Part shown: positions 39,426-50,072 of the stretch, in pieces
Position numbering within the stretch: the stretch's first letter is position 1
How the letters are laid out: each line of letters opens with the position of its first letter
NCBI RefSeq assembly: GCF_003634575.1
Contig: NZ_RBLJ01000002.1
Coordinates: forward strand, 682,001-746,000
DNA from: Photorhabdus asymbiotica
GTDB taxonomy: Bacteria; Pseudomonadota; Gammaproteobacteria; Enterobacterales; Enterobacteriaceae
Direction of reading: 5' to 3'
DNA length: 64,000 nt
The notes under the pieces: model-generated
The model's database searches: none
Told to the model about the DNA's origin: nothing
The model's input: only the letters and a program-made list of their open reading frames with translations
Position numbers and translations under genes: made by a program

Positions 39426-40635
39426 TCAGAAGAAAATCCAGTCCCAAACGGCACGGGCAACAGATACCACCACCTCACGAATAGTACGAATAACCATTTT
39501 TAGTGGCGCGGGAATAAATGATGCCGCTTCCGCAGAATCAAATACCTCCCCAACCGCATCGCCAAAGCCTTCACGAGCCTGCTTTTTTACCGGTTCACTG
39601 CATAACCTCCCATGCAGTTGTGTAGCCAATGGGCTGGCGGCACGGTCCGGCAGGCAACGCATCATCGTTTCTACCATTGACGGCAGATTCCATTCTTTCC
39701 TGGCTGAAACGGCACACACCGGAAGATGCGATGAAAAAAGATGGCGAATGGATTCTAGTCTGGCCTCCATATTTGCCGACTGATTATGTGAAGGCGTATT
39801 GCTGATAGAATTCCATTCATGGCTTGGTTCTATTTTGTCAGCCTGATTAACAACAAACAGCACCCGCTGTTGGTAGCCAGCTATCACTCGCCGGTAGAAA
39901 CGTTCATCGATGGAGAAAGCACGATCGTCAGCTTTAATAATCCATAGGATGAGATCCAGCTCAGGCAGAACTTTGCGATACAGATATTCATACTCTTCAT
40001 CTCGTTGCTCGCTCTCGCCTACGCCAGGTAGGTCTACAAGTATCAGGCTATGCTCACCACTTCGCAGCCGCAATCGCAGCACGTCACGGGTGCAGGCGTC
40101 GATATCGCTGACAGGTGTGACCTCACCCTGGAACAGCGCGTTGCAGAGTGACGATTTTCCCGCACCTGTTTTGCCCATGATGCCAATGATCGGTTCGTAT
40201 AGCTTGGTCTACTAACCTCGTCGATGGATACATTTTCAAAATGACATCGATTATTTTTTCCATTACATCTGGGATGACATCCGTATTTGTTATCCTTGAG
40301 AAGTCTAATCCATTAGCTTGCTCACATTTTGGTGAAGACAAATTTAGATCCAAGTCCTGCAAATTCAGGTCTAAACCCTGAGAGTCTATCTCGCTTTTAT
40401 TCATTCTTCCCATATTTTGTGGGGACATGGTCACTTCGGGGTCATGGACATGAAATTGTGGCACAGCTAGATAAGATCGGACGTTCGTACTAGCAAGTGC
40501 TACGGTTTTCTTCGTTAGTAAATGAAAGAGAAAGAAATGCATTGCCCTAGGGTTTTTCCTCAACCACTTTAGGCGACTTGCCTGTCTCTGTCTCTTTTTT
40601 CGCATTTCCCGTTCATCGAATTCATACTCTTCCAT
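39426..40635 (-). pseudogene. YfjP/YeeP-like GTPase, frameshifted
   Basis: GTPase of the Era/HSR1-like family typical of CP4-57-type islands. The C-terminal frame (39426-40178) holds the P-loop GKTGAGKSS, DLPGVGES (G3) and NQADK (G4). Its natural beginning, TKLYEPIIGIMGKTGAGKSS, runs back to about 40210 and then meets TAG codons. The upstream frame (40123-40635, ATG with AGGAGGGG) ends its useful part as VIPDVMEKIIDVILKMYPST, which fits the family's N-terminus. One indel near 40210-40220 therefore splits the gene. The first about 100 residues (with LDLNLQDLDLNL repeats) are not familiar. A GTG/ATG-started short GTPase lacking strand 1 is less likely. Confidence 0.7.
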
Positions 40636-41282
40636 GGTACCCCTCCTGTTCCAGAATGGTTGTTTTCCATCATTTCACTCAAGAGTAAAAGAAGCAAATC
40701 CAGATGTAAATCATACTTTTTTTGAAGGAAAAAATGATATAAAAACAGTGTAATAACGTAGTAAAAGTGTAGGGTGTAATTTCAGTTACAAGATACAATA
40801 TCAATAAGTTAGAGATGACGCATGGTCTTTTCCGCATCAAAAATACAGTCTTCTACTTATAACACACGACGAAACCTACCCCATGATGTTCTACACAAAA
40901 ATCGTAGCCAGATTCAGCAGTTATGTCCTTCTACCATCAACTCGATTGACTGCTCAGTAACTACCAAGGAAAGAAGCGGACGTTTTATTCACTCCCGCAC
41001 TTAGCGGTCTTTTGACATTCAATGAAAAAAACTTCGCTTAATGCAGTATTCAATGGCAGACAAGAAATTGGTATGTAGTGGCGTTCAGGATACTCAGTAG
41101 CTAATGACTAACGGATCGGTATGAGGAAGCACATATCGATTCAATTCGCCTATAGGTCCGTAGTGGCATAGAGGTAAACGATCTTCAATTTTTTACAGAT
41201 TACCGGGTTGGTATGCCGAAGCACGTGGTCGTTATCAAACATCACGAATCCGGCTTACCTTTCTTAACCGGAGAATCGAATA
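40636..41282. promoter_or_regulatory. Long non-coding gap before alpA with a 21-bp imperfect direct repeat
   Basis: No convincing gene in 647 bp. AT-rich near 40680-40800. Two related blocks, CGGATCGGTATGAGGAAGCA (41112) and CGGGTTGGTATGCCGAAGCA (41204), about 90 bp apart, lie upstream of alpA and may be operator or replication-type sites. The 60-codon frame at 40822-41004 has no good ribosome-binding sequence. Confidence 0.4.
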
Positions 41283-41489
41283 ATGAATACCCACCCTTCT
41301 CTTTTAGAAGACCAGTTTGTCAATATGGCATTTATCACCAGTCTGACTGGTTTAACTGATAAGTGGTTCTATAAGTTAATTAAAGAAGATGTTTTCCCAA
41401 AACCAATAAAAATGGGTCGTAGCTCCCGCTGGTTAAAAAGCGAAGTTGAAGCCTGGCTTCAGGAACGTATCGACCTTTCCCGTCAGTAA
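41283..41489 (+). CDS. AlpA-family regulator (element A)
   Basis: Small MerR-type winged-helix regulator, 68 aa. It contains FVNMAFITSLTGLTDKWFYK, then LIKEDVFPKPIKMGRSSRWL and KSEVEAWLQERI, the standard AlpA layout. In CP4-57, AlpA activates the excision/integrase gene. CCGGAGAA upstream supports the start. It opens the rightward half of element A. Confidence 0.9.
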   Translation: MNTHPSLLEDQFVNMAFITSLTGLTDKWFYKLIKEDVFPKPIKMGRSSRWLKSEVEAWLQERIDLSRQ

Positions 41490-41583
41490 TCACAACCGAG
41501 ATAAACCCGCAGTACGAAGATAGTTATCCGGCTCCCCAGCGACTTTCTACTACCTGTAATTTAAGCCAGAAAGAATATGAACC

Positions 41584-42180
41584 ATGAAAGACTATAAACC
41601 ACGTTACGAAGAACTTCATAAATACTACCAGACTTGGTTGACAGATTTTACTAAGCTGACTGTCAGGCAGGGAATGTGCCATCAAAACATATATCACTAT
41701 CATAGTCTAACGATTGGCTGTCTAAGTTTCCCTGGGAAAGAAGCTGTTATTGCTATTGTGCCCCACTGGCTACACCGGCTTATTTACGGAAATTTAACGG
41801 CAGCATCATTATCGATAGATGATGACATGAGCGTAAGCTTATTAACGCAGGATCACTTGCTGGCACACCATCCCATGCTTGAAGGTGTTCTGCTTTCCGA
41901 ATGTGTCCGTTTAAAACAACGTTCACTGGCAAATAAGCTCACCAGCCTGTTTCAGCAGTTTAGAGGGACTGAGCTCCGTCTCAAGCTTGTCTGGCTATGC
42001 TGGTACGATTTGATGTTGGGGAATTGTCTTGCTGATTGGGTTGAAAGTCTAAAATTCAAAACAAGCGAGGAGGTAAATAGCTGGGTCAATGACCGTCAGG
42101 CTGAGAACCACATGCTTACCAGCAAGATGGATGAGTACATCTGTTTTGCCTATCGTACAGTACTCGATCCGCTGATTTGA
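41584..42180 (+). CDS. Unknown CP4-like island protein
   Basis: Not recognised. The protein has 198 aa with no signal peptide or clear membrane segment; it is rich in aromatic and leucine residues (LRLKLVWLCWYDLMLGNCLA). It lies between AlpA and the YfjJ-like gene, reads in the same direction, and starts MKDYKPRYEELHKYYQTWLT 94 bp after alpA. AGAAAGAATATGAACC upstream gives a weak ribosome-binding sequence. Confidence 0.6.
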   Translation: MKDYKPRYEELHKYYQTWLTDFTKLTVRQGMCHQNIYHYHSLTIGCLSFPGKEAVIAIVPHWLHRLIYGNLTAASLSIDDDMSVSLLTQDHLLAHHPMLEGVLLSECVRLKQRSLANKLTSLFQQFRGTELRLKLVWLCWYDLMLGNCLADWVESLKFKTSEEVNSWVNDRQAENHMLTSKMDEYICFAYRTVLDPLI

Positions 42181-42391
42181 GCCTCAAGTCTTGTTCTGTA
42201 AGGGCTAATAGATGATTCGGGTAGTTAAAATTAATATCGGTTAATTAATATAATTAATAGGCACTCCCTTTTTTATATTCCTCTTCAACCTCCCTACAGA
42301 TCTGCCCATTAATAATCCATCCCTCAGCTTCTTGCCGGGGGATTACCTTCCTCTACATGGCTGATCCAAGCAGCGGTCAGGAAATAACCAT

Positions 42392-42969
42392 ATGAATATT
42401 AAACAATCCTGGACACCAGACTGGTTTCTGGAGTCTGTCTTGAACTGGCATACGGATAGTATGATCAACCGGTATGCTTGCCTGCGGGCTATTCGAATAG
42501 ATCTGTTCTACAAAAACGGAACGCCTAGATTTGCACAACCTGGACACCACCAACTGGAGCTGGATATCCAGTTGTTAATGAAAAACATGATGAGCCTGCG
42601 AGCCGTAGTAGGTTATTTCTGGGTCATAGAGTGGACTGAGGATCACCGCTACCACGCCCATGCAGTCTTCTGGTTAGATGGTAATCGGACCCAGATAACC
42701 TATCCATGAGCTGAAAAAGCGGGCGAGCTATGGAGCAACATCACAGACAGGGAAGGATGGCACCACCGTTGTGAGTACAAGGAACACTATCGAGCAAATA
42801 TCAATATCCCTGTTCACTACAACGATCCTGGAAGTATTACCAACATAAGGCAGGTACTCGCCATATGACAAAAATCCAACAGAAGGAGGGCTTGCTACTC
42901 CACGGCTGCAACGAAGTACCTGAGCGTCCGCTGACAGGTCGTCCACGGCTTCCCCTGCGACTCAACTGA
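42392..42969 (+). pseudogene. YfjJ/YagK-like (inovirus Gp2-type) gene, decayed
   Basis: Homologue of the YfjJ family (inovirus Gp2-like replication proteins). The first 105 codons give LRAVVGYFWVIEWTEDHRYH then AHAVFWLDGN. A TGA at 42707 interrupts it, after which the same frame continues AEKAGELWSNITDREGWHHR, then EHYRANINIPVHYNDPGSIT to a second TGA at about 42866. The conserved end (GLLLHGCNEVPERPLTGRPR) is in another frame, ending at 42969. At least two nonsense codons and one frameshift make it clearly inactive. Confidence 0.85.
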
Positions 42970-42971
42970 AC

Positions 42972-43184
42972 AGGTATGCAGGTTTATCTGCTGCAGGATA
43001 CGCTCTGATGCCCAATGCGGCAGACCAGAAAACGATTGCTGCAGCAACAGTAAATAATCAAATTTTTACAATGCACACAGATACGGGTAACTGGCATAGC
43101 CTTTCTGCCTCTACGAAGCCACTTACCGGAAAAGGCATAACTGGATCTGATATAGGTAAAGTCGTTGAGAACAAATTGCGGTAA
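42972..43184 (+). pseudogene. C-terminal remnant of an unknown gene
   Basis: An open stretch without a proper start: RYAGLSAAGYALMPNAADQK, then TIAAATVNNQIFTMHTDTGN and WHSLSASTKPLTGKGITGSD to KLR-stop at 43184. An internal ATG at 43008 would give 58 aa but has no ribosome-binding sequence. It looks like the tail of a larger protein left between the YfjJ remnant and the prr locus, marking the point where the prr cassette joined the CP4-like backbone. The family is not recognised. Confidence 0.35.
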
Positions 43185-43229
43185 AATCTCGTCAACAGCA
43201 GTTGCTAAGAACCGAACACAGGATAAAAA

Positions 43230-45383
43230 ATGACAAGCTTTCAACAGCGTGCAGAACTACATCGTCAAATCTGGGCCATCGCTAACGATGTCAGAGGCTC
43301 GGTAGATGGATGGGATTTTAAGCAGTATGTCCTTGGTGCGCTTTTTTACCGCTTTATCAGTGAAAACTTCTCCAGTTACATCGAAGCCGGTGATGACAGC
43401 ATCCACTATGCTGCGTTGGATGACAGTATCATTACCGATGACATCAAAGATGATGCCATCAAAACCAAAGGCTATTTCATTTACCCGAGCCAGCTATTCT
43501 GCAACGTTGCAGCTAAAGCCAGTACCAACGACAGGTTGAATGCTGATCTAAACAGCATTTTTGTCGCCATTGAAAGCTCGGCTTATGGTTACCCGTCTGA
43601 AGCTGACATTAAAGGCCTTTTTGCTGATTTTGACACCACCAGTAACCGTCTGGGTAACACCGTTAAAGACAAAAATAGCCGTCTGGCCGCCGTTCTGAAA
43701 GGTGTCGAAGGTTTAAAACTGGGTAACTTTAACGACCACCAGATTGACCTGTTCGGTGATGCGTACGAGTTCCTGATTTCTAACTATGCGGCGAATGCCG
43801 GTAAGTCTGGCGGAGAATTCTTTACGCCACAGCACGTTTCAAAACTGATTGCACAACTGGCAATGCACGGTCAGACCCACGTCAATAAAATCTACGACCC
43901 GGCAGCAGGCTCGGGTTCACTGCTGCTGCAGGCGAAGAAACATTTTGATAACCACATCATTGAGGAAGGTTTTTTCGGTCAGGAGATTAACCATACGACG
44001 TTCAACTTGGCACGTATGAACATGTTTCTGCACAATATCAACTACGACAAGTTTGATATCAGGTTGGGCAATACCCTGACTGAACCACACTTTGGCGATG
44101 AAAAGCCGTTTGATGCGATTGTTTCGAACCCGCCGTATTCGGTGAAATGGATTGGCAGTGACGACCCGACGCTGATTAACGATGAGCGTTTCGCACCAGC
44201 AGGCGTGCTGGCACCAAAATCAAAAGCTGACTTTGCGTTTGTGCTTCATGCGCTGAACTACCTGTCCGCCAAAGGCCGTGCGGCGATTGTCTGCTTCCCG
44301 GGTATTTTCTACCGTGGCGGTGCAGAGCAGAAAATCCGCCAGTATCTGGTTGATAACAACTATGTTGAGACGGTGATTTCACTCGCACCAAACCTGTTCT
44401 TCGGCACTACCATTGCCGTTAACATTCTGGTGCTGTCAAAGCACAAAACAGATACCAGCGTGCAGTTCATCGATGCCAGCGGTCTGTTTAAAAAAGAAAC
44501 CAATAACAACATTCTCACCGATGCCCATATTGCTCAGATCATGCAGGTGTTCAGCAGTAAATCAGATGTTGACCATCTGGCAAAATCAGTAGCCTTCGAA
44601 CAAGTGGCCGGGAATGATTACAACCTGTCTGTCAGCAGCTACGTGGAAGCCAAAGACACCCGAGAAATCGTTGATATTACGGAACTGAATGCCGAACTGA
44701 AAACTACCGTCAGCAAAATCGATCAGTTACGCAAAGACATTGATGCGATTGTGGCAGAGATTGGAGGCAGTGAGGACGCAGGCATTAGTGGGTTGAACTA
44801 TCTGGAAAAACTGTTGGATGGGGCTGAGGTCGAATGGAAGCCATTGGGAGATGTTGTCGATCTTCAGCGTGGTAGACGGCTTGTAAAATCTCAATTAGAA
44901 ATCAGTGGCAAATATGCAGTTTATCAGAACAGCATGACACCACTAGGTTACTATCATGAATCTAATGTCGCCGCACAATCTTCGTTCATTATCTGTGCGG
45001 GTGCTGCCGGTGAAATTGGTTATAGCGAAGATGAATTTTGGGCGGCCGATGATGTTCATTTTGCAATCACACCAGAATACATAAATGACAGATTTCTGTT
45101 TCATTTTTTGTTGACACAAAAAAATAAAATTTCAGGGCAAGTACGCCGTGCCAGTATTCCGCGCCTCTCAAAGTCAGTACTTGAAAAACTTGAATTCCCA
45201 ATCCCCTGCCCGGACAATCCAGAGAAGTCCCTTGCCATACAGTCTGAAATCGTACGAATTCTGGATAAATTTACTTCGCTTACCACTGAGCTTACCACTG
45301 AGCTTACCCTGCGTAATAAGCAGTACGAATATTATCGGGATACGCTACTTAGCTTCCCGAAGCCGGATGTGTTAGAGGCGTGA
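43230..45383 (+). CDS. Fused HsdM-HsdS (half) of an EcoR124/EcoprrI-type (type IC) system
   Basis: Methyltransferase and specificity functions on one 717-aa chain. Residues 1-516 match type IC HsdM: motif [13 protein letters not shown] and motif IV NPPYS, ending [20 protein letters not shown] then [13 protein letters not shown]. From about 521 it continues as HsdS ([20 protein letters not shown]), with one target-recognition domain, one conserved region ([39 protein letters not shown]) and the HsdS C-terminus [19 protein letters not shown]. The second recognition domain of EcoR124 HsdS is missing. Half-HsdS proteins can pair and read palindromic targets, so activity is plausible (inference). 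prrC starts 1 bp after the stop. Confidence 0.88.
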   Translation: MTSFQQRAELHRQIWAIANDVRGSVDGWDFKQYVLGALFYRFISENFSSYIEAGDDSIHYAALDDSIITDDIKDDAIKTKGYFIYPSQLFCNVAAKASTNDRLNADLNSIFVAIESSAYGYPSEADIKGLFADFDTTSNRLGNTVKDKNSRLAAVLKGVEGLKLGNFNDHQIDLFGDAYEFLISNYAANAGKSGGEFFTPQHVSKLIAQLAMHGQTHVNKIYDPAAGSGSLLLQAKKHFDNHIIEEGFFGQEINHTTFNLARMNMFLHNINYDKFDIRLGNTLTEPHFGDEKPFDAIVSNPPYSVKWIGSDDPTLINDERFAPAGVLAPKSKADFAFVLHALNYLSAKGRAAIVCFPGIFYRGGAEQKIRQYLVDNNYVETVISLAPNLFFGTTIAVNILVLSKHKTDTSVQFIDASGLFKKETNNNILTDAHIAQIMQVFSSKSDVDHLAKSVAFEQVAGNDYNLSVSSYVEAKDTREIVDITELNAELKTTVSKIDQLRKDIDAIVAEIGGSEDAGISGLNYLEKLLDGAEVEWKPLGDVVDLQRGRRLVKSQLEISGKYAVYQNSMTPLGYYHESNVAAQSSFIICAGAAGEIGYSEDEFWAADDVHFAITPEYINDRFLFHFLLTQKNKISGQVRRASIPRLSKSVLEKLEFPIPCPDNPEKSLAIQSEIVRILDKFTSLTTELTTELTLRNKQYEYYRDTLLSFPKPDVLEA
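45279..45308 (+). repeat. 12-bp tandem repeat encoding TTEL in the HsdS part
   Basis: CTTACCACTGAG occurs twice in tandem, followed by a partial third copy (CTTACC). It encodes the LTTE unit equivalent to the TAEL spacer repeat whose copy number sets target spacing in EcoR124I and EcoR124II. Confidence 0.8.
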
Positions 45384-45384
45384 C

Positions 45385-46584
45385 ATGAACAAGACACTCT
45401 CGGAAATAGCCCAGCAGCTGAGTACGCCTAAAAAAGTTAAGAAAACTGTCCCTGAAAAAACTAAGGAAGTTGAAGAGACAAGGCCCGTACCAAAGGTGCA
45501 GTTAATCTACGCTTTCAACGGCACGGGCAAGACACATCTTTCCCGGGATTTCAAGCAATTGATTGCGCCCAAAGTCATTGACGGAGAAGGTGAAGACGAA
45601 GCTGAACAGTCCGAGTTGTCGCACAAAAAAATCCTCTATTACAATGCCTTCACCGAGGACTTGTTTTATTGGGACAACGATCTGCAAGAAGACGCCGAGC
45701 CGAGGCTGAAGGTGCAGCCTAATTCCTATACAAACTGGTTGCTGACCCTACTCAAAGATTTGGGACAGGATGGCAATATCGTCCGTTATTTCCAGCGCTA
45801 TGCAAACGACAAGCTAACGCCCCACTTCAATACAGATTTTACCGAAGTCACGTTTTCAATGGAGCGCGGCAACGATGAGCGTTCCGCCCATATCAAGTTA
45901 TCCAAAGGTGAAGAAAGCAACTTCATCTGGAGTGTATTTTACACCTTACTGGATCAAGTGGTAACAATTCTCAATGTCGCCGAACCCGATGCGCGCGAGA
46001 CCCGCGCATTTGATCAGCTGGAATTTGTATTCATTGATGATCCAGTCAGCTCCCTTGATGATAACCACTTGATTGAACTAGCAGTTAATCTTGCGGGCCT
46101 GATCAAATCCAGCGAATCCAATTTGAAGTTCATTATCACGACGCATAGCCCAATATTTTATAATGTGCTTTTCAATGAGTTGAACGGGAAAGCTTGTTAC
46201 ATGTTGGAGAGTTTTGAGGATGGTACATTTGCCCTCACAGAAAAACATGGCGACTCTAACAAGAGTTTTTCCTACCATCTCCACCTAAAGCAAACAATCG
46301 AACAGGCAATCGCTGACAACAACGTTGAAAGATATCACTTCACGTTACTGCGCAATCTTTATGAGAAAACGGCCAGCTTTCTGGGCTACCCTAAATGGTC
46401 TGAACTCTTGCCTGACGACAAGCAGCTTTATCTGAGCAGAATCATCAATTTCACAAGCCACAGCACTCTATCAAATGAAGCCGTTGCAGAGCCAACGCCA
46501 GCGGAGAAAGCGACTGTCAAACTGTTGCTCGATCACTTGAAGAACAACTGTGGCTTCTGGCAGCAGGAACAAAAAAATGGTTGA
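45385..46584 (+). CDS. prrC: PrrC anticodon nuclease
   Basis: Cleaves the tRNA-Lys anticodon loop when phage T4 Stp peptide disturbs the associated type IC restriction enzyme; otherwise held silent by it. The protein has 399 aa (E. coli PrrC 396) and is nearly collinear. The N-terminal ABC-type NTPase has Walker A AFNGTGKT (43-50), signature LSKGEES (172-178), Walker [13 protein letters not shown] (215-226) and H254. The anticodon-recognition stretch [11 protein letters not shown] is at 287-297. The nuclease triad is R323, E327 and H359, equal to R320/E324/H356. All functional residues are present. Its gene order, between HsdM/S and HsdR, is that of the prr locus; hsdR starts within its last codons. 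Confidence 0.95.
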   Translation: MNKTLSEIAQQLSTPKKVKKTVPEKTKEVEETRPVPKVQLIYAFNGTGKTHLSRDFKQLIAPKVIDGEGEDEAEQSELSHKKILYYNAFTEDLFYWDNDLQEDAEPRLKVQPNSYTNWLLTLLKDLGQDGNIVRYFQRYANDKLTPHFNTDFTEVTFSMERGNDERSAHIKLSKGEESNFIWSVFYTLLDQVVTILNVAEPDARETRAFDQLEFVFIDDPVSSLDDNHLIELAVNLAGLIKSSESNLKFIITTHSPIFYNVLFNELNGKACYMLESFEDGTFALTEKHGDSNKSFSYHLHLKQTIEQAIADNNVERYHFTLLRNLYEKTASFLGYPKWSELLPDDKQLYLSRIINFTSHSTLSNEAVAEPTPAEKATVKLLLDHLKNNCGFWQQEQKNG

Positions 46585-49500
46585 TTGCACCAAGTCAATT
46601 GCTGAGTCCAATAATTTCATTATTTTGGATAAATACAACCCAGAATGGAAAATCACCGAGAGCTACCAAAGCGAAGGTGATCTGGAGCGTGAGCTGATTC
46701 AGGATTTGGTTAACCAAGGCTATGAATACCTGCCAGCCTTGAACAATACCAAGGCTATGCTGGCTAATATCAGGGAACAGCTGCAAATCCTTAACAATGT
46801 AGAGTTCCTGGAGGCTGAATGGCGTCGCTTTGTGGAAACCTGGATGGACAAGCCCAGCGATGGCGTTGTCGAAAAGACCCGTAAGATTCATGATGACTAT
46901 GTTCATGATTTCGTCTTCGACGATGGCCGTATTCAGAACATCTATCTACTGGATAGAAAAAACATCCTTCGCAATAAAGTGCAGGTGATCAAGCAGTTTG
47001 AGCAAAGTGGCACGCACGCCAATCGCTACGATGTAACCATCCTGGTCAATGGCCTGCCGCTGGTACAAATCGAACTGAAAAAGCGTGGCGTGGCAATTCG
47101 TGAAGCCTTTAACCAGATACACCGTTACAGCAAGGAAAGCTTTAACAGTGACAATTCCCTGTTTAAATACCTGCAATTGTTTGTCATTTCCAACGGTACA
47201 GATACCCGTTACTTTGCCAACACCACCAAGCGGGATAAGAACAGCTTTGATTTCTCCATGAACTGGGCGAAGTCCGATAACACGCTGATTAAAGACTTGA
47301 AGGACTTTACCGCCACGTTTTTCCAGAAGCATACTCTGCTCAATGTGCTGTTTAATTACAGCGTGTTTGACAGTAGCCAGACGCTGCTAGTGATGCGCCC
47401 CTATCAGATTGCTGCCACCGAGCGAATCCTATGGAAAATTAACAGTTCCTTTACCGCCAAGAACTGGTCAAAGCCGGAAAGCGGGGGGTTTATCTGGCAC
47501 ACCACCGGATCAGGCAAAACCCTGACCAGCTTTAAGGCCGCACGGCTGGCAACTGAACTAGACTTTATTGATAAAGTTTTCTTTGTGGTAGACAGGAAAG
47601 ATCTCGATTACCAGACCATAAAGGAGTACCAGCGCTTCTCCCCGGACAGCGTCAATGGTTCTGACAATACTGCAGGCCTTAAACGGAATCTGGATAAAGA
47701 CGATAACAAAATTATCGTCACCACAATTCAGAAATTGAATAACCTGATGAAAGCTGAAGCTGACCTACCCGTCTATCAGCAACAGGTGGTGTTTATTTTT
47801 GATGAATGTCACCGTAGTCAGTTCGGCGAAGCACAGAAGAACCTAAAAAAGAAATTCAAACGTTTTTACCAGTTCGGTTTTACCGGTACGCCAATTTTCC
47901 CGCAAAACGCATTAGGGTCGGAAACTACCGCCAGCGTGTTTGGGCGAGAGTTGCATTCTTACGTGATTACCGATGCCATTCGTGATGAAAAGGTGCTGAA
48001 GTTTAAGGTGGACTATAACGATGTCCGCCCGCAGTTTAAGGCGCTGGAAACCGAAACCGACGAGAAAAAACTCAGCGCCGCGGAAAACCGGCAGGCTTTT
48101 CTTCACCCACTGCGCATTCAGGAAATCACACAGTACATCCTGAATAACTTCCGCCAGAAAACACATCGCACTTTCCCTAGTGCCAGAGGTTTTAATGCCA
48201 TGCTGGCAGTAAGTAGCGTGGATGCGGCAAAAGCATATTACGCGACGTTTAAAGAGCTACAGGAGGAGGCGGCTAATAAATCAGCCAGCTATAAACCGTT
48301 GCGGGTGGCAACTATCTTCTCTTTTGCGGCTAATGAAGAACAAAGTGCTATCGGTGACATTACTGATGAAAGCTTTGATACCAGTGCAATGAATAGCAGC
48401 GCCAAAGAGTTTCTGGATGCAGCCATTGATGACTATAACGCTCACTTTAAAACCAATTTCAGCACTGACAGCAACGGCTTTCAGAACTATTACCGTGATT
48501 TAGCCCTGCGAGTTAAAAATCAGGATATCGACCTGCTCATTGTGGTGGGAATGTTTTTAACCGGTTTTGACGCCCCGACGCTGAACACCCTGTTCGTCGA
48601 TAAAAACCTGCGTTATCACGGTTTGATGCAGGCATTCTCCCGCACCAACCGTATCTTTGATGCTACAAAGACCTTCGGCAATATTGTGACGTTTAGAGAT
48701 CTGGAACGCGCAACCATTGATGCCATCACGCTGTTTGGGGATAAAAATACCAAAAACGTGGTGCTTGAGAAAAGTTACAAAGAGTACATGGAGGGCTTTA
48801 CCGATATCGTGACAGGTGAGGCCAAGCGCGGCTTTATGGATATTGTTACGACATTGGAATATCAGTTCCCTGATCCGGCTAGCATTGATAGCGAGAAGGG
48901 GAAAAAGGCCTTCGTTAAATTGTTTGGCGAATACCTGCGGGCTGAAAATATCCTACAAAACTACGACGAATTTGCCATGCTGAAAGACTTGCAAAAAGTC
49001 GATAGTAGCGATCCCGATGCCGTGGAAACCTTCAAGTCAGCGCATTATCTTGACGATGAAAAGTTTGCCGAATTACAGACCATTCGTCTCCCCTCAGAAC
49101 GTAAGATTCAGGACTATCGTTCAGCCTACAATGATATCCGTGACTGGCAGCGTCGCGAAAAAGTGGCTAATGACAAGGATAAGTCAACCACTGACTGGGA
49201 TGATGTCGTGTTTGAAATTGACCTGTTGAAATCTCAGGAAATTAACTTGGACTACATTCTTGGTCTGATTTTTGAACATAACAGGCAGAAGAAAGGTAAA
49301 GAGGCACTGACTGAAGAGGTTAGACGGTTAATCCGCTCCAGTCTGGGTAACAGGGCCAAAGAAGGTCTGATTGTTGACTTTATTCAGCAGACTAATCTTG
49401 ATGACATGCCGGACAAAGCCAGCATCATTGATGCGTTCTTCATTTTTGCTCAGCGTGAGCAGCTGCGTGAAATTGAAGCGTTGATAAAGGAAGAAAACCT

Positions 49501-49696
49501 GAACGAAGAGGCTGCAAAGCGCTATATCCGTACATCGCTGAAACGCGAATATGCCACCGAAAATGGTACTGAGTTAAACGAGACTCTACCAAAGCTTAGT
49601 CCGTTAAACCCCCAGTACAAAACGAAAAAACAAACCGTTTTTCAGAAAATTGGTGAGTTTATTGAGAAGTTTAAAGGGGTAGGTGGGCAAATTTAG
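46577..49696 (+). CDS. hsdR: Type IC restriction enzyme HsdR (EcoR124/EcoprrI-like)
   Basis: Translocating endonuclease subunit, 1039 aa (EcoR124I HsdR 1038) and very similar throughout. Nuclease residues are D152 in [10 protein letters not shown], and E166 and K168 in IELKKRG. Helicase motifs are Walker A TTGSGKT (K314), DECH at 409-412 and [13 protein letters not shown] (motif VI). The C-terminal helical domain ends [15 protein letters not shown] 46577 gives the family N-terminus ([20 protein letters not shown]) and overlaps the prrC stop by 8 bases. No lesion is visible, so the fused M-S protein has an intact nuclease partner. Confidence 0.94.
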   Translation: MVDCTKSIAESNNFIILDKYNPEWKITESYQSEGDLERELIQDLVNQGYEYLPALNNTKAMLANIREQLQILNNVEFLEAEWRRFVETWMDKPSDGVVEKTRKIHDDYVHDFVFDDGRIQNIYLLDRKNILRNKVQVIKQFEQSGTHANRYDVTILVNGLPLVQIELKKRGVAIREAFNQIHRYSKESFNSDNSLFKYLQLFVISNGTDTRYFANTTKRDKNSFDFSMNWAKSDNTLIKDLKDFTATFFQKHTLLNVLFNYSVFDSSQTLLVMRPYQIAATERILWKINSSFTAKNWSKPESGGFIWHTTGSGKTLTSFKAARLATELDFIDKVFFVVDRKDLDYQTIKEYQRFSPDSVNGSDNTAGLKRNLDKDDNKIIVTTIQKLNNLMKAEADLPVYQQQVVFIFDECHRSQFGEAQKNLKKKFKRFYQFGFTGTPIFPQNALGSETTASVFGRELHSYVITDAIRDEKVLKFKVDYNDVRPQFKALETETDEKKLSAAENRQAFLHPLRIQEITQYILNNFRQKTHRTFPSARGFNAMLAVSSVDAAKAYYATFKELQEEAANKSASYKPLRVATIFSFAANEEQSAIGDITDESFDTSAMNSSAKEFLDAAIDDYNAHFKTNFSTDSNGFQNYYRDLALRVKNQDIDLLIVVGMFLTGFDAPTLNTLFVDKNLRYHGLMQAFSRTNRIFDATKTFGNIVTFRDLERATIDAITLFGDKNTKNVVLEKSYKEYMEGFTDIVTGEAKRGFMDIVTTLEYQFPDPASIDSEKGKKAFVKLFGEYLRAENILQNYDEFAMLKDLQKVDSSDPDAVETFKSAHYLDDEKFAELQTIRLPSERKIQDYRSAYNDIRDWQRREKVANDKDKSTTDWDDVVFEIDLLKSQEINLDYILGLIFEHNRQKKGKEALTEEVRRLIRSSLGNRAKEGLIVDFIQQTNLDDMPDKASIIDAFFIFAQREQLREIEALIKEENLNEEAAKRYIRTSLKREYATENGTELNETLPKLSPLNPQYKTKKQTVFQKIGEFIEKFKGVGGQI

Positions 49697-50072
49697 TTGT
49701 GGGCGCATAGGGGGACAAAGTGGTCCCCCTGACCTATCCCAGTGTTCTATACAATTGTCAGTGAGAAAAACCTGGTTTTTGACTGAAGTGCAAATTCCAG
49801 TGTATTAGATTACAATCGAAAAAAACCATCTTTAAAAGATGCGGTCTATTTCTTTAAAATGACAGATTTGGATAACCTAACCTATCTGTATGGCTTTATT
49901 TTTTATTATATTTGGTGAGCACCTACTCGCCCACCTTTATTATATTTACTATTCCATCGGTTCGCAGACAGAACTTTTAAATATTACTAATTCTAAACAC
50001 CTCGCTGTTCATTAATCTATATTGCTTCTAATTCGCTATCATATTTCTTATTGAAATATTGGAGCGGATTAT
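49697..50072. other. Gap after hsdR with a GC hairpin
   Basis: No gene seen. A perfect 8-bp stem AGGGGGAC / GTCCCCCT at 49709-49730 follows the hsdR stop by 12 bases but lacks a T-run; it may still end the prr transcript. The rest (49740-50072) is AT-rich with no recognised feature. Confidence 0.45.

Noticed and set aside
40822..41004. A 60-codon plus-strand frame in the gap before alpA
   Set aside because: Weak start context, no recognisable motif; kept only as part of the non-coding gap description.
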